From positions 1 through 64,000 of the forward strand of contig JABFRB010000027.1 of assembly GCA_013141385.1 (NCBI GenBank): DNA of 64,000 bases. Reading direction: 5' to 3'. Under the pieces are notes generated by a model that saw only the letters and a program-made list of their open reading frames with translations, searched no databases and was not told where the DNA came from. Below are positions 17,401 to 28,100 of this stretch, one piece after another. Each line of letters opens with the position of its first letter. The first letter of the stretch is position 1. Source of the stretch: Bacteroidales bacterium (GTDB taxonomy: Bacteria; Bacteroidota; Bacteroidia; Bacteroidales; Tenuifilaceae). Both the position numbers and the translations under genes were made by a program.

Positions 17401-20400
17401 TCAACCAGCCGTTCGAAGGGGAGATCCTGATGCTGCTGCGCCTCTATCTGTTCCTTCTGAACCTGATTAATCAGGGTATCATAATTCTGGTCAACATTTA
17501 ATAGAATCCGGTTGGCCTGAGTATTAACGAAGAAGCCTATTAGCCCTTCGGTTTGCTGGTGATGTCGGTTAGCCATAGGGCTGCCGATAACGATGTCGTC
17601 CTGCCCCGAATACTTACCGAGTAGAATACTCAAACTGCTAAGCATGGCGCTGTAAAGGGTGGCACCGTGCCGCTGAGCCAAAGCACGCAACTGCCGACTG
17701 GCATCGACCCCAAGGGTAAAGCCTTGAGAAGCCCCTCGGTAATCAACTTCGCCCGGTCTGACGAAATCGGTAGGTAATTCCAAATTTTGAAAACCGCTGA
17801 GTTTTCCTTTCCAATATGACAACTGACGATTCAGAGTCTCCCCGCTGAGGTAATCACGTTGCCAAACAGCAAAATCCTTGTACTGTATTTCTAATTCGGG
17901 AATACGGAACATATCGTCACCCCTGAGGTAGGCGCTGTAGTAGTTGGACAACTCACGCTGGAATATGCCCATCGACCAGCCGTCGCTAGCAATGTGATGA
18001 GTGTTGATGAGTAATAGTTTACTGTGCTGCGAGTCACTTAGCTGCACATCGTAAATGGTCACACGAATTGGATACTCACGTCCTAAATTGAATGGGCGAT
18101 TAATATCTTTTCTTAGTATGGCTTTGTAGTCTGCACCAGCAGGCACTTTCACTTCTTCAATAGGCAGCGGAGTATCGTGTACAACCTGCACACCACGTCC
18201 CTGGCCATCAGGTTGTTCTATTGTACTCCGTAGCACCTCATGTCGGGAAACGACAGCCCTTAAGGCGCGCTTCAAAACATCACAATCAGCACCCTCTCCT
18301 AACTCAAACAGGGCGGGGATGTGGTAAGCGCTGCTCCCCTCCTCATATTGCTCGATAAACCATAGACGCTCCTGTGCAAATGACAGATCCGCACGGTTGC
18401 CATTCACCCGAGGGATGATGGCCTGAACGCCATCTGTGTCCTGTCCCAAGAGTTGAGCGATTGTTCGATATCGGAAAATATCAGCAACCTTAACATCACG
18501 CCCTAATGCCCGACTCATGCGGTGCGAAGCCTGAATAGCCAAAATGGAATTGCCTCCAAGTGAAAAGAATTCATCGGTAACACCAACACGTTCAATTCCT
18601 AGAATATCTGCCCAAACCTGACTCACTTCTACTTCCTGCTTTGTAGTTGGAGCAACGTAAGTCTCAACTGCTACAGCCCCCAAGTCTGGGTTTGGTAAAG
18701 CACGTCTATCCAACTTGCCATTGAGGTTCATCGGGAAGAAATCCATAGCAATGAGGATACTTGGCACCATATGCTCTGGGAGAGAGGCAACAAGAGCTTC
18801 TCTAATCTCTGCCTGACCAATTGTAATTCCCTCTTCAAGAACATAATAACCCACCAAATATTTATCGCTGCCCGAACCAAGTTTACGCTCACGTACTAAA
18901 ACACAGCCCTGTTTTATCCCAGCAATACGGGTTAAAGCGTTCTCTATCTCTCCAAGTTCAATACGGAATCCTCTAATCTTAACCTGATCATCGTTTCGTC
19001 CAAAGAATTCAATGCTACCTCCAGTGAGCCAGCGAACCTGATCTCCGGTCTTGTACAGGGTCTCGCCTCGCAATTCGGAAAGTGGGTTGGGGATGAAGGC
19101 TCGTCGGGTCTTCTCCTCATCGTTGAGATAGCCCTTGGATACGCCATCACCACAGATATAAAGTTCTCCTGGCACACCTACAGGGCAATGGTTCATATTT
19201 CGATCTAAAACCGCTAGAGATAGGTTGGCTATGGGTTCCCCGATCGGGATGCTGCCAAGGGTCTGGTAGTAGGCTAGTTTACTTCTGTCGATTTCATGAA
19301 CCGCTGACATAATAGTAGCCTCCGTTGGGCCGTACATGTTAAAGATTCGACACTCAGGACTAACATGTTCAATGTAACGAAGGATAGTATCAACGCCCAA
19401 CTTCTCTGCCCCAGGAATTAGCATCCGCAGGCTATCAAGTCGTTTTCCAGGCTGTAAAATGGAACTAAACCAAGAGGGAGTCCCATGGATAACTGTGATT
19501 TTGTTAGACTCTACAAAGTCATAAACTCTTACAGGATCGAGAAGGAACTCCTTGGATACCATGTAGAGGCTAGCCCCGCTGGTGAGGGCGATGAAGATCT
19601 CCCAAACAGACCAGTCGAAGTAGTAGGATAGGTTCTGGAGTACCCGATCATCAGGTTTCAACCTCATCACCTCATAGCCCCAATGCATTAGTGGGCAGAA
19701 GTTCCTATGGGTTATGCGAACACCTTTAGGGTTTCCAGTTGAACCAGAAGTATATATGATGTAGGCAAGATCAGGTGCCTGACTATACATTGGCAAACTG
19801 GAAACATCCTCCTCATGGTAGAGGGGTTCGGTGAGATCAGCATAAACGATTCGTTCATTTGGAAATTCAGCTCGTCGTGTTGCCGAACGATGACTAATAA
19901 CCAGTTCAACTTTTGTATCGCCTAAGATATAATCAACACGCTCCTGAGGATACCCTGGATCCATAGGAACATAGGCTCCTCCAGCCTTGAGTACACCGAG
20001 GATTCCCACGATCATTTCCAAACTCCGCTCCATGCTCAGGGCGATTAGCGTGCTGGGGGCTAGCGGCTGACCGGTTCGTTGCTGGTATCGGGTGCGGATG
20101 TGCCGGGCGAGCTGGTTGCTCCGCTCGTCGAGCTGGCGGTAGGTCAGCTGCTGCTCATTGTAGACCAAGGCTATTCCCTCAGGGGTCCGGGCAACCTGCT
20201 CGCCGAAGAGTTGGGGGATTGTCTTCCCATTGGGGTACTCATGGTCTGGACGATTCCACTCACGAGTAATTTGGTTGAACTCGGCTTCACTAATTAGAGC
20301 AATTTTGCTATAAGCCTTATCAGAAGCTTCTAGGAGTCGGGCGAGGAGACGCTGGTAGTGAGCAATGAGTCGTTCAATCGTATCTGCACGGAAGAGGCTG

Positions 20401-23400
20401 GTGGCGTAGCTGAACTGTCCCCGAAGTTCTTCCCTGCTATCGTCGATGAATATCGATAGATCGAACTTCTCAATCTCGTAGGCACCACCAATGTTGAATG
20501 GGACAAGGTGACCCAACTCATCTCCCTGCTCTTCTTTAGAACTGCCAAAACTCTGCACAGTAAACATGACCTGAAATACAGGGTTGCGAGAGAGGTCGCG
20601 GGTTACACCCAACTCCTCAACCAATCGCTCGAAGGGTAGATCCTGATGCTGCTGTGCCTCAATCTGATCTCTCTGAACTTGCCTGACTAGCGTGTCGAAA
20701 TTCTGGTCTGCACCCAAGAGAATCCTATTGGCCTGAGTGTTGACAAAGAAGCCGATGAGCCCTTCAGTCTGCCTGTGGTGACGATTGGCCATGGGGCTAC
20801 CAATGACGATATCATCTTGACCTGTGTATTTGCCAAATAGGATGCTAAAACTACTGAGCATGACACTGTAGAGGGTTGCGCCATGACGTTGGGCGAGGGT
20901 ACGCAACTGCCGACTGGCGTCAAGACCTAGGGTAAAACCCAGGTTACTGCCTCGGTAGTCTACCTCGTTGGGTCGAACAAAGTCGGTGGGCATCTCCAAA
21001 TTCTGGAAGCCAGCGAGCCGTCCATTCCAGTAAGCCAATTGACGATTAAGCATCTCCCCACTGAGGTAATTCCGCTGCCAAACTGCGAAGTCCTTATATT
21101 GGATTTCCAGTTCGGGGAGTCGGAACGCAAAATCGCCACGGAGGTGGGCACTATAGTATGCAGACAATTCGCGCTGGAATATACCCATTGACCATCCGTC
21201 ACTGGCAATATGATGAGTGTTGATAAGAAGTAGGGTGCCGCTCCGTGAGGCGTCGAACTGTACATCGTAGAGCACTACCCTGATTGGGTACTCGTGCGCC
21301 AAATCAAAGGGGCGATTGATGTCGTCACGAATTAGGGAGATGTAGTCGCCCCCGGCAGACACAGAAATCTCACCAATGAGTAGTGGTTCGTGGTGTACCA
21401 CCTGAATGCCTCGCTTCTCACCCTCTGCCTGTTCTATTGTGCTGCGCAGAACCTCGTGCCGAGCAACAACAGCCCTCAGAGCCGATTTCAATGCTTCGCG
21501 GTTAGCACCCACTCCTAGTTCGAATAGAGCTGGGATATGGTAAGCGCTGCTGCCCTCCTCGTACTGCTCGATGAACCAAAGGCGCTCCTGAGCGAAAGAG
21601 AGATCAACTCGGTCGCTCGATACCCGTGGGATATAAGCCCGAACGCCACCCACACCATGATCTAGTAGTTGGGCGATCGTCCGATATCGGAATATGTCAG
21701 CGACCTTGACGTCGCGTCCCAGAACCCGGCTCATGCGGTGGGAGGCCTGAATAGCTAGGATGGAGTTGCCACCAACGGCGAAGAATTCGTCGGTGACGCC
21801 TATGCGTTCTGCGCCCAGAACCTTCGCCCACGCCTGACACAGTTCAACCTCCTGAACTGTGGATGGAGCAACGTATGCCTCTGCCGCAGCTGCCCCCAAA
21901 TCTGGATCTGGCAGGGCTCGGCGATCCAACTTGCCGTTTGAAGTCAGCGGAAGCGATTCCATGAGTACCATGGCACTCGGCAGCATATAATCGGGCAGAG
22001 TATGTGATAGTTTTTCAAGTATTATAGCGGATGTGAGTGTTGTTTCACTACCATCCATCACATAATAAGCAACAATGTATTTGTTACCTCCCGATTCTGT
22101 TTTCCGCTCTTTAACTATTACACAACTTTGTTTTATTCCTTTAACATGTGTTAGGGCATGTTCAATCTCCCCTAATTCTATTCTAAACCCTCTAATCTTA
22201 ACTTGATCATCATTTCTGCCCATAAACTCAATATTACCATCAGGCAGCCAACGTACCAAGTCACCAGTCCTATAGAGTCGAATAAATCCATTTTTCTTAT
22301 CTTTTTCAGAGGCAAACGGATTGGATACAAAGCATTCTTTTGTTAATTCAGATCGCTTTAAATAGCCATGGGCAAGACCAGCACCTCCTATGTACAGTTC
22401 TCCGATAACGCCAATAGGAACTGGTTTTAAATATTTATCTAGAATATAGACTGTTCTGTTACTAATCGGCTTACCAATGGGCACACTAATTGTTTCTACT
22501 GTTTTGTCGAGACTATAAGTACAAGTGAAAGTAGTACTTTCGGTAGGGCCATAACCATTTAGCAAGTGCCTTGGTCTTGCTGGGTTATTAATCATGAGAT
22601 TAACAGTATTTTTATCTAGTGCTTCCCCTCCAGTGATTAGGTAGTTTAGATCTTCAAATAAAGTATTATCTCCGTAGTAGAGGCTATCGAAAAGTGTTTT
22701 TGTAAGCCATAATACTGTAATTTTTTGATTTTTAAGGAAGTTCTTAAATTCTTTAATATCCGAGGCAAGATTCTTAACATCTTTTGGAATTACCAATGTA
22801 TTCCCTTTGAGAAGGGGCGTGAATAACTCAAATGTGGTTGCATCGAATACCGGGGAAGATAAAAATGCAAAAATATCATTGCTAGATACATCAATATAAT
22901 TGCTCCAGACCAAACTCAGAATAGCCTCTTGTCCCACCATCACACCTTTGGGTTTGCCAGTGGTTCCTGATGTATATATTACGTAAGCAAGTTCACCGCC
23001 ACTGCAAACTTGCATTAAATTGGACGAATCTTCTTTTTTATATAATTCTTCTGTTAAATCTACAACAATGACTTTTTCTTTTGGTAGACTTACAATATCA
23101 CTCTCGTTCAAGTGTTTCTGACTTAGGATGAGTTCTGTGTCAGTGTCCTCAAGAATATAGTCGATTCTTTCTTGTGGATAGTTTGTATCTATTGGCACAT
23201 ATGCCCCTCCTACCTTAAGTATAGCAAGAACTCCTACTATCAATTCTGGACTTCTTTCTATGTATAGAGCTATAAGTGTATTCTTTGCAATAGGTTTTCC
23301 GTTTCTATTTTGGTATTGTAACTGGATATACCTCGCTAACTGATTACTGCGCTGATCCAGTTCCCTAAAGTTCATCCGAAAATTCTCATAAACTAAAGCA

Positions 23401-25082
23401 ATGTTTTCAGGAAATTTCATTACTTGTTCTTGGAATACCTGTGGAATTGTTCTACCCTTAGGATAATCCTCACCAGTTTTACTCCAATGGTATATAAACT
23501 GATTATGCTCTTCTGTACTTAAAAGGCTGATCTGAGAATATGTTTTATCTGGTGTTTCTGATAATTGGGTGAGCAGTTGGGAATAGAGATGGGTAAATCT
23601 CTTGATGGAGTCCTTATGGAATAAACTTGTGGCATAACTGACAATTCCTACAATTTCTTCCTGATTATCATCTATAAAGATAGACATGTCGAATTTCTCT
23701 ATCTTATAGTTGCCTTCTAATGAGACTGGCTTGATAAGGCTCTTTTGCTGGACTTGTGATTTATTCTGACTGCTAAAACTCTGGACTGAAAACATTACTT
23801 GAAAGATTGGATGCCTAGAGGTATCCCTGATAACACCAAGTTCTTCAACCAATTTTTCGAAGGGAAGGTCTTGATGGAGCTGCGTTTCCATTTGCTCTTT
23901 ATGAACTTGCTTTATTAATGCTTCACAGCTTTGATCTTCCCTTAGTAAAACTCTATTCGCCTGCGTGTTAACAAAAAACCCGATCAGCCCTTCCGTTTGC
24001 TGGTGATGGCGATTTGCGATTGGACTTCCAATAATTATATCGTCTTGGCCTGTATATTTCCCCAATAGTATACTAGTACCGCTAAGCATCACACTGTATA
24101 GTGTGGTACCATTGCGCTGAGCAATTGATCTCAATTTATGACTAACATCCTTATTAAGTTTGAATACTTCATGGGCTCCTTTATAATCAATTCGGCTAGG
24201 TCTCACCAGGTCAGCAGGTAGTTCAAGGGTCTGATATCCAGATAATTTATTTTTCCAGTAATGCAGTTGGTCTTCTAGTATCTCTCCCGTGAGGTAAGCC
24301 TTTTGCCATACAGAATAATCCTTGTACTGGATTTCCAATGGGGGAAGAGCGAATTCGGTTATGTGGTTAACATAAGCCGTATAGTACGCATGTAATTCGC
24401 GTTGAAATATAGACATAGACCAGCCATCACTTGCAATATGGTGTATGTTTATCAACAAGAATTTTTTGCTTATAGTATTTCCGTCCTTAGTATTGGATTT
24501 TTGAACATGATATAATTTGCTTCGAATTGGGTATTCAACACTAAGGTTGAACGGATGGTTAATGTCGTCTTGAATTAGTTTTAGGAAAGTTTTATCATCA
24601 GAGAGGGTTATTTCTCCGATCACAAGGGGTGTATCGTGTACTACCTGTATACCTTGCGGCTGATCATCACGTTGCTCAATTGTGCTTCGTAGCACTTCAT
24701 GGCGAACCACAATTTGTTGAAGGGCGTATTTTATAGCATCAACATTTGTGTCGGTTTCAAGTTCGAATATTGAAGGAATGTGGTATGCATTAGTTCCACC
24801 CTCATACTGCTCAATGAACCACAATCTTTCTTGAGCTGGACTCAGTGGATAGTGCTTTATTGAACTGTCCTTAAGAATTATAGTATCAAGAAAGCGTTCC
24901 TTAGAGAAAATTAAATTCTCATTAAGAATAGACTTTATCTGGATTCTATTGTTTTTGATAAAATCATTCGTCTCTTGGTTCTGAAACTTTTTGGGAGCGG
25001 AAAGTTTAATAGTTTCATTATCAAGCCAAATAGCTCCATCACTAATCCTTAACTCGTTAAAAAAGATATTTATTCTAGTCAT
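14448..25082 (-). CDS. Terminal nonribosomal peptide synthetase, docking-(C-A-T)x3-TE
   Basis: A 3544-residue synthetase that adds the last three residues and releases the peptide. Residues 1-60 are a TubC-type docking domain (FFNELRISDGAIWL). Module 1: C with HHIASDGW (about 214), A with YTSGTTGKPKG (about 700), T with GGNSI (about 1103). Module 2: C from about 1150, A with YTSGSTGNPKG, T at about 2175. Module 3: C from about 2220, A, T at about 3244. The thioesterase (about 3290-3540) has the nucleophile in GWSLGG (Ser near 3377) and a late CHHFNL histidine. Hand-read pocket codes are DAFWIGGTF (Val) for module 1 and DWWHIGMIM for both modules 2 and 3, which I cannot assign. No epimerase or methyltransferase is seen. 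Modules 2 and 3 look like a duplication, and DNA from about 15.3 to 21.95 kb is richer in GC than the module 1 DNA. Confidence 0.95.
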   Translation of the reverse strand: MTRINIFFNELRISDGAIWLDNETIKLSAPKKFQNQETNDFIKNNRIQIKSILNENLIFSKERFLDTIILKDSSIKHYPLSPAQERLWFIEQYEGGTNAYHIPSIFELETDTNVDAIKYALQQIVVRHEVLRSTIEQRDDQPQGIQVVHDTPLVIGEITLSDDKTFLKLIQDDINHPFNLSVEYPIRSKLYHVQKSNTKDGNTISKKFLLINIHHIASDGWSMSIFQRELHAYYTAYVNHITEFALPPLEIQYKDYSVWQKAYLTGEILEDQLHYWKNKLSGYQTLELPADLVRPSRIDYKGAHEVFKLNKDVSHKLRSIAQRNGTTLYSVMLSGTSILLGKYTGQDDIIIGSPIANRHHQQTEGLIGFFVNTQANRVLLREDQSCEALIKQVHKEQMETQLHQDLPFEKLVEELGVIRDTSRHPIFQVMFSVQSFSSQNKSQVQQKSLIKPVSLEGNYKIEKFDMSIFIDDNQEEIVGIVSYATSLFHKDSIKRFTHLYSQLLTQLSETPDKTYSQISLLSTEEHNQFIYHWSKTGEDYPKGRTIPQVFQEQVMKFPENIALVYENFRMNFRELDQRSNQLARYIQLQYQNRNGKPIAKNTLIALYIERSPELIVGVLAILKVGGAYVPIDTNYPQERIDYILEDTDTELILSQKHLNESDIVSLPKEKVIVVDLTEELYKKEDSSNLMQVCSGGELAYVIYTSGTTGKPKGVMVGQEAILSLVWSNYIDVSSNDIFAFLSSPVFDATTFELFTPLLKGNTLVIPKDVKNLASDIKEFKNFLKNQKITVLWLTKTLFDSLYYGDNTLFEDLNYLITGGEALDKNTVNLMINNPARPRHLLNGYGPTESTTFTCTYSLDKTVETISVPIGKPISNRTVYILDKYLKPVPIGVIGELYIGGAGLAHGYLKRSELTKECFVSNPFASEKDKKNGFIRLYRTGDLVRWLPDGNIEFMGRNDDQVKIRGFRIELGEIEHALTHVKGIKQSCVIVKERKTESGGNKYIVAYYVMDGSETTLTSAIILEKLSHTLPDYMLPSAMVLMESLPLTSNGKLDRRALPDPDLGAAAAEAYVAPSTVQEVELCQAWAKVLGAERIGVTDEFFAVGGNSILAIQASHRMSRVLGRDVKVADIFRYRTIAQLLDHGVGGVRAYIPRVSSDRVDLSFAQERLWFIEQYEEGSSAYHIPALFELGVGANREALKSALRAVVARHEVLRSTIEQAEGEKRGIQVVHHEPLLIGEISVSAGGDYISLIRDDINRPFDLAHEYPIRVVLYDVQFDASRSGTLLLINTHHIASDGWSMGIFQRELSAYYSAHLRGDFAFRLPELEIQYKDFAVWQRNYLSGEMLNRQLAYWNGRLAGFQNLEMPTDFVRPNEVDYRGSNLGFTLGLDASRQLRTLAQRHGATLYSVMLSSFSILFGKYTGQDDIVIGSPMANRHHRQTEGLIGFFVNTQANRILLGADQNFDTLVRQVQRDQIEAQQHQDLPFERLVEELGVTRDLSRNPVFQVMFTVQSFGSSKEEQGDELGHLVPFNIGGAYEIEKFDLSIFIDDSREELRGQFSYATSLFRADTIERLIAHYQRLLARLLEASDKAYSKIALISEAEFNQITREWNRPDHEYPNGKTIPQLFGEQVARTPEGIALVYNEQQLTYRQLDERSNQLARHIRTRYQQRTGQPLAPSTLIALSMERSLEMIVGILGVLKAGGAYVPMDPGYPQERVDYILGDTKVELVISHRSATRRAEFPNERIVYADLTEPLYHEEDVSSLPMYSQAPDLAYIIYTSGSTGNPKGVRITHRNFCPLMHWGYEVMRLKPDDRVLQNLSYYFDWSVWEIFIALTSGASLYMVSKEFLLDPVRVYDFVESNKITVIHGTPSWFSSILQPGKRLDSLRMLIPGAEKLGVDTILRYIEHVSPECRIFNMYGPTEATIMSAVHEIDRSKLAYYQTLGSIPIGEPIANLSLAVLDRNMNHCPVGVPGELYICGDGVSKGYLNDEEKTRRAFIPNPLSELRGETLYKTGDQVRWLTGGSIEFFGRNDDQVKIRGFRIELGEIENALTRIAGIKQGCVLVRERKLGSGSDKYLVGYYVLEEGITIGQAEIREALVASLPEHMVPSILIAMDFFPMNLNGKLDRRALPNPDLGAVAVETYVAPTTKQEVEVSQVWADILGIERVGVTDEFFSLGGNSILAIQASHRMSRALGRDVKVADIFRYRTIAQLLGQDTDGVQAIIPRVNGNRADLSFAQERLWFIEQYEEGSSAYHIPALFELGEGADCDVLKRALRAVVSRHEVLRSTIEQPDGQGRGVQVVHDTPLPIEEVKVPAGADYKAILRKDINRPFNLGREYPIRVTIYDVQLSDSQHSKLLLINTHHIASDGWSMGIFQRELSNYYSAYLRGDDMFRIPELEIQYKDFAVWQRDYLSGETLNRQLSYWKGKLSGFQNLELPTDFVRPGEVDYRGASQGFTLGVDASRQLRALAQRHGATLYSAMLSSLSILLGKYSGQDDIVIGSPMANRHHQQTEGLIGFFVNTQANRILLNVDQNYDTLINQVQKEQIEAQQHQDLPFERLVEELGVTRDLSRNPVYQVMFSVQSFGSAKEDQGDEQDYLVPFHLGGAYEIEKFDLSIFIDDSQEELRGQFSYATSLFSSATIERLITRYKLLLSRLLESPDMPYGQISLIDDAEREQILYKWNRPDHEYPNEKTIPQLFGEQVKRTPDGIALVGENHRLTYDELDRKSNQLARRIRTLYQERIGQPLPSGVMIALSLDRSVEMIIGILGALKAGGAYVPMDPNYPQERVDYILGDTQTELIVAQHGGTRRTELPSDKIVYADLTESLYKDEDDAGLPIYSQPDGLAYVIYTSGSTGNPKGVRISHRNFCPLMHWGYEVMRLRPDDRVLQNLSYYFDWSVWEIFIALTSGTSLYTVPKDLLLDPTRVYDYLENNGITVVHGTPSWFSSILQPGKRLDNLRMLIPGAEKLGVDTVLRYIEHVNPECRIFNMYGPTEATIMSAVHEIDRDKLAYYQTLGSIPIGEPIANLSLVVLDRSKNLCPEGIPGELYIAGDGVSVGYLNDEEKTRRAFLTNTISGLRGQTLYKTGDQVRWLSDGSIEFFGRNDDQVKIRGFRIELGEIENALTRIAGVKQACVLVRERRTGAGSDKYIVGYYVLESGVTLPQTDIRSTLAGVLPEHMVPAILIAMDSFPMNLNGKLDRRALPDPDLGAMATETYVAPVTEQEIELCRVWAEVLGTQRVGVTDEFFSIGGNSILAIQISHRMSKVLGYDIRVADVFRLKSIDKLLAAQEVNFELVKPYNQNYNPDLEDMIFISPGRAGSEMYQHLTEMLSSKYNCIGIDNYNIHNKKKIDSLNKLANHYLSEYEKRYSFKETVNLLGWSLGGQIALEMAGILETKGFKSINVILLDTYLRDENTRKLISGIQVNTEDAIKQDESYMIEKFGADYFEKVKSASEAEAKIADSSISNRIKYSNVILFKATQANPSMNTEISRLMHDHYKSLKSNNIDLIASNIEVFNLDCHHFNLIDSKGVTVGEFLLSNKVLDKIS

Positions 25083-25145
25083 ACTGACTCCAAGTTAAAT
25101 TCTTTAATATGCTGGTAATTAATAATTATTGAAGATTACTAACAC

Positions 25146-28100
25146 CTAAAACTCTAGTTCAACACCTTCTAAATTAATCTGCTTATAAATAATATTTTTT
25201 AGTATCCCCTCAATGCTACTATACTTGAACACACTTGCAACCTTCACCGAGCACTCTAAAATTTTGCTCATTCTATGCGATACCTGTATGGCCAGAATTG
25301 AGTTGCCTCCCATTTTGAAGAAGTTATCCGTGATGCCAACCCTATCCACACCCAGTACCTCCTGCCATATTTGACACACTTTTGCTTCAATCTCAGTTGT
25401 TGGAGCAATGTATTCCTCCTTAGACATGTTGAAGTCCGGCTCGGGTAATGCACGCCGATCTAATTTCCCGTTAATGTTCATCGGGAGCGACTTCATTTCC
25501 ACAAATGCGCTGGGTACCATGTACTCTGGAAGCACACATGAAAGCCTCCCTTGTATGGCCTCAAGGGTAAGTATATCAGCACCTTCACCCAACACATAGT
25601 AGGCTACCAAGTACTTATTACTGCCACCTTCTGATTTTCGCTCCTTGGCAATCACACAGCCCTGCTTTATTCCTGGAATTTGGGTTATGGCGTATTCTAT
25701 CTCACCCAACTCTATTCTGTAACCCCTAATCTTTACCTGACCATCATTTCTACCAATAAACTCCAGATTGCCATCGGGAAGCCATCTCACCAGATCCCCT
25801 GTTTTATAAAGACGGGTATAGTTATTTGCATTTTCAAATTCCGTGGCGAACCAGTTGGTGACAAATCGCTCTTCTGTGAACTCTGGACGGTTTAAGTAAC
25901 CTCGTGCTAAACTTACTCCACCTATATGTAGTTCACCTATGATATTAATGGGTACAGGTATATTATTCGAATCTAGAACATAGGCCATGTTATTGCTAGT
26001 TACTTTCCCCAATGGAATTGACTCCAAACTATTAAGTAATTCTTTATTGTTAAAATCAGTAAAACTTGTAATACCAACGGTTGTTTCTGTTGGTCCATAA
26101 TGATGTAATATTTCTATTGATGGATTTAATCTAATAAATTCCTCCAATTCCACTTTATTCGCTTTTTCTCCTCCGACAATAATACACTTTAATAATTCTA
26201 GTTTGTTATTACCTCTGCTACTGTTTAATAGCAAGGAGAAATAACTTGGGGTAACTTTAATCAACTCAATTTTATGCCTATTGATATAATCAAGGTATAA
26301 GTTAATATCTTGTTTGATACCCGCCTTACAGATAACAACTTGCTGTCCGTAACACAAAGGTGTTAATAACACATTGACAGTTGCATCAAAAGATATACTT
26401 GAAGAGCAATCAATTATCTGAGCATTTACATAACAACTATGACTATAAATCCATTGATTATAGTTACATATCGAACGATGTGTTATCGTAGCCCCTTTTG
26501 GTTTACCTGTCGTTCCGGATGTGTATATTACATAAGCCAGATCACCTGCGGTGCTATACTGGGGTAGGTTTGATGTATCCTCGTTTTGATACAGTTCTTC
26601 TGCCAAATCTATGAGAATGGTTTTTTCGTGTGGTAACTGTACGTGATTGTCTTGATTCAAGTGCTTCTGGCTAAGCACAATTTCAACTTGAGTATCTCCC
26701 AATATATAATCCACCCTATCCTGAGGGTAATTAGTATCCAATGGCACGTATGCACCGCCAGCTTTCATTATAGCTAGCATACCAATCACCAATTCTACAC
26801 TCCGATCCAGATATATAGCAACCAGAGTATCAGCAGCAAAGGATTGGTCGGTTATTTTTAGGTATTTCGCCCGAATATGCCTAGCCAGTTGATTACTCTT
26901 CTCATTGAGTTCACGGTAGGTTAATCGCTGACCTTCGTAGACCAAGGCAATACTATTAGGAGTTTTCTCCACTTGCTCCTGAAATAGTTGGAAAACTGTA
27001 CTATCCTTAGGATATTCCTTGTATGTTTTATTCCACTGATAAACAATTTGGTGATACTCTTCAGGGTTAAGTAAACTAATCTGACTGTAAGGTTTCTCAG
27101 GGGTTTCCGTTAGTTGAGTAAGTAGACTTACATAGTAGGTCAAAAACCGTTCAATAGTCTCGGGACGAAATAGAGCTTTGGCATAGCTGATTTGCCCTTT
27201 TAGTTCTTGCTGACTATCATCTAAATGTATTGATAAATCAAATTTTGCAATTTCGTAGGCGTTCTCCAACTGAAATGGCTTGAAGTAACTCTTCTGTTGA
27301 CCAATTGTTTTACTCCTCCCACCAAAAGACTGCACCGAGAACATTACTTGGAAGATGGGGTGGCGGGAAGTATCCCTGACAACCCCCAATTCCTCGACCA
27401 ATTTCTCGAATGGAAAGTCCTGATATAGTTGCGCCTCCACTTGATCCAGATGAACCTGTTGAATTAAGGCCTCAAAACTTTGGTGTTTTTTTAACACCAC
27501 TCTGTTTGTCTGTGTATTAACGAAGAAGCCAATCAAATTCTCCGTTTGTTGATGATGCCTATTGGCAGTTGGGCTGCCAGTGACGATATCTTCTTGTCCA
27601 GTGTATTTACCCATAAGGATGCTTAGCCCGCCTAACATCACACTGTGGAGAGTTGCACCTTGTCGTTGTGCTAGTGCCCTCAACTTATCGCTAGTTGAGG
27701 TACTCAGTGAAAATCCTTGATGGGCACCTCTGTAGTCTATCTCATTCGGTCTAGTATAATCGGTCGGTAATTCTAGTGTTTGATAGCCCAACAACTTGTT
27801 TTTCCAGTAATCTAACTGCTTTTCTAGAGTTCCTCCTGTAAGGTAGGCCTTCTGCCACACAGCGTAGTCCTTGTACTGAATTTCCAAAGCAGGTAAGCGA
27901 AATTCCTTATTTTTACTAATATAAGCTTCATAGTAGGCGTATAATTCTCGCTGGAATACACCCATTGACCAACCATCACTTGCAATATGGTGAGTATTGA
28001 TAAGGAGTAAGATTTTGCTCTGAGGAGTTTCAAGTTTCGTTTTACTGGCTTGAATAGTATAAAATTTAATCCTAATTGGATATTCAGAACTTAGATTGAA

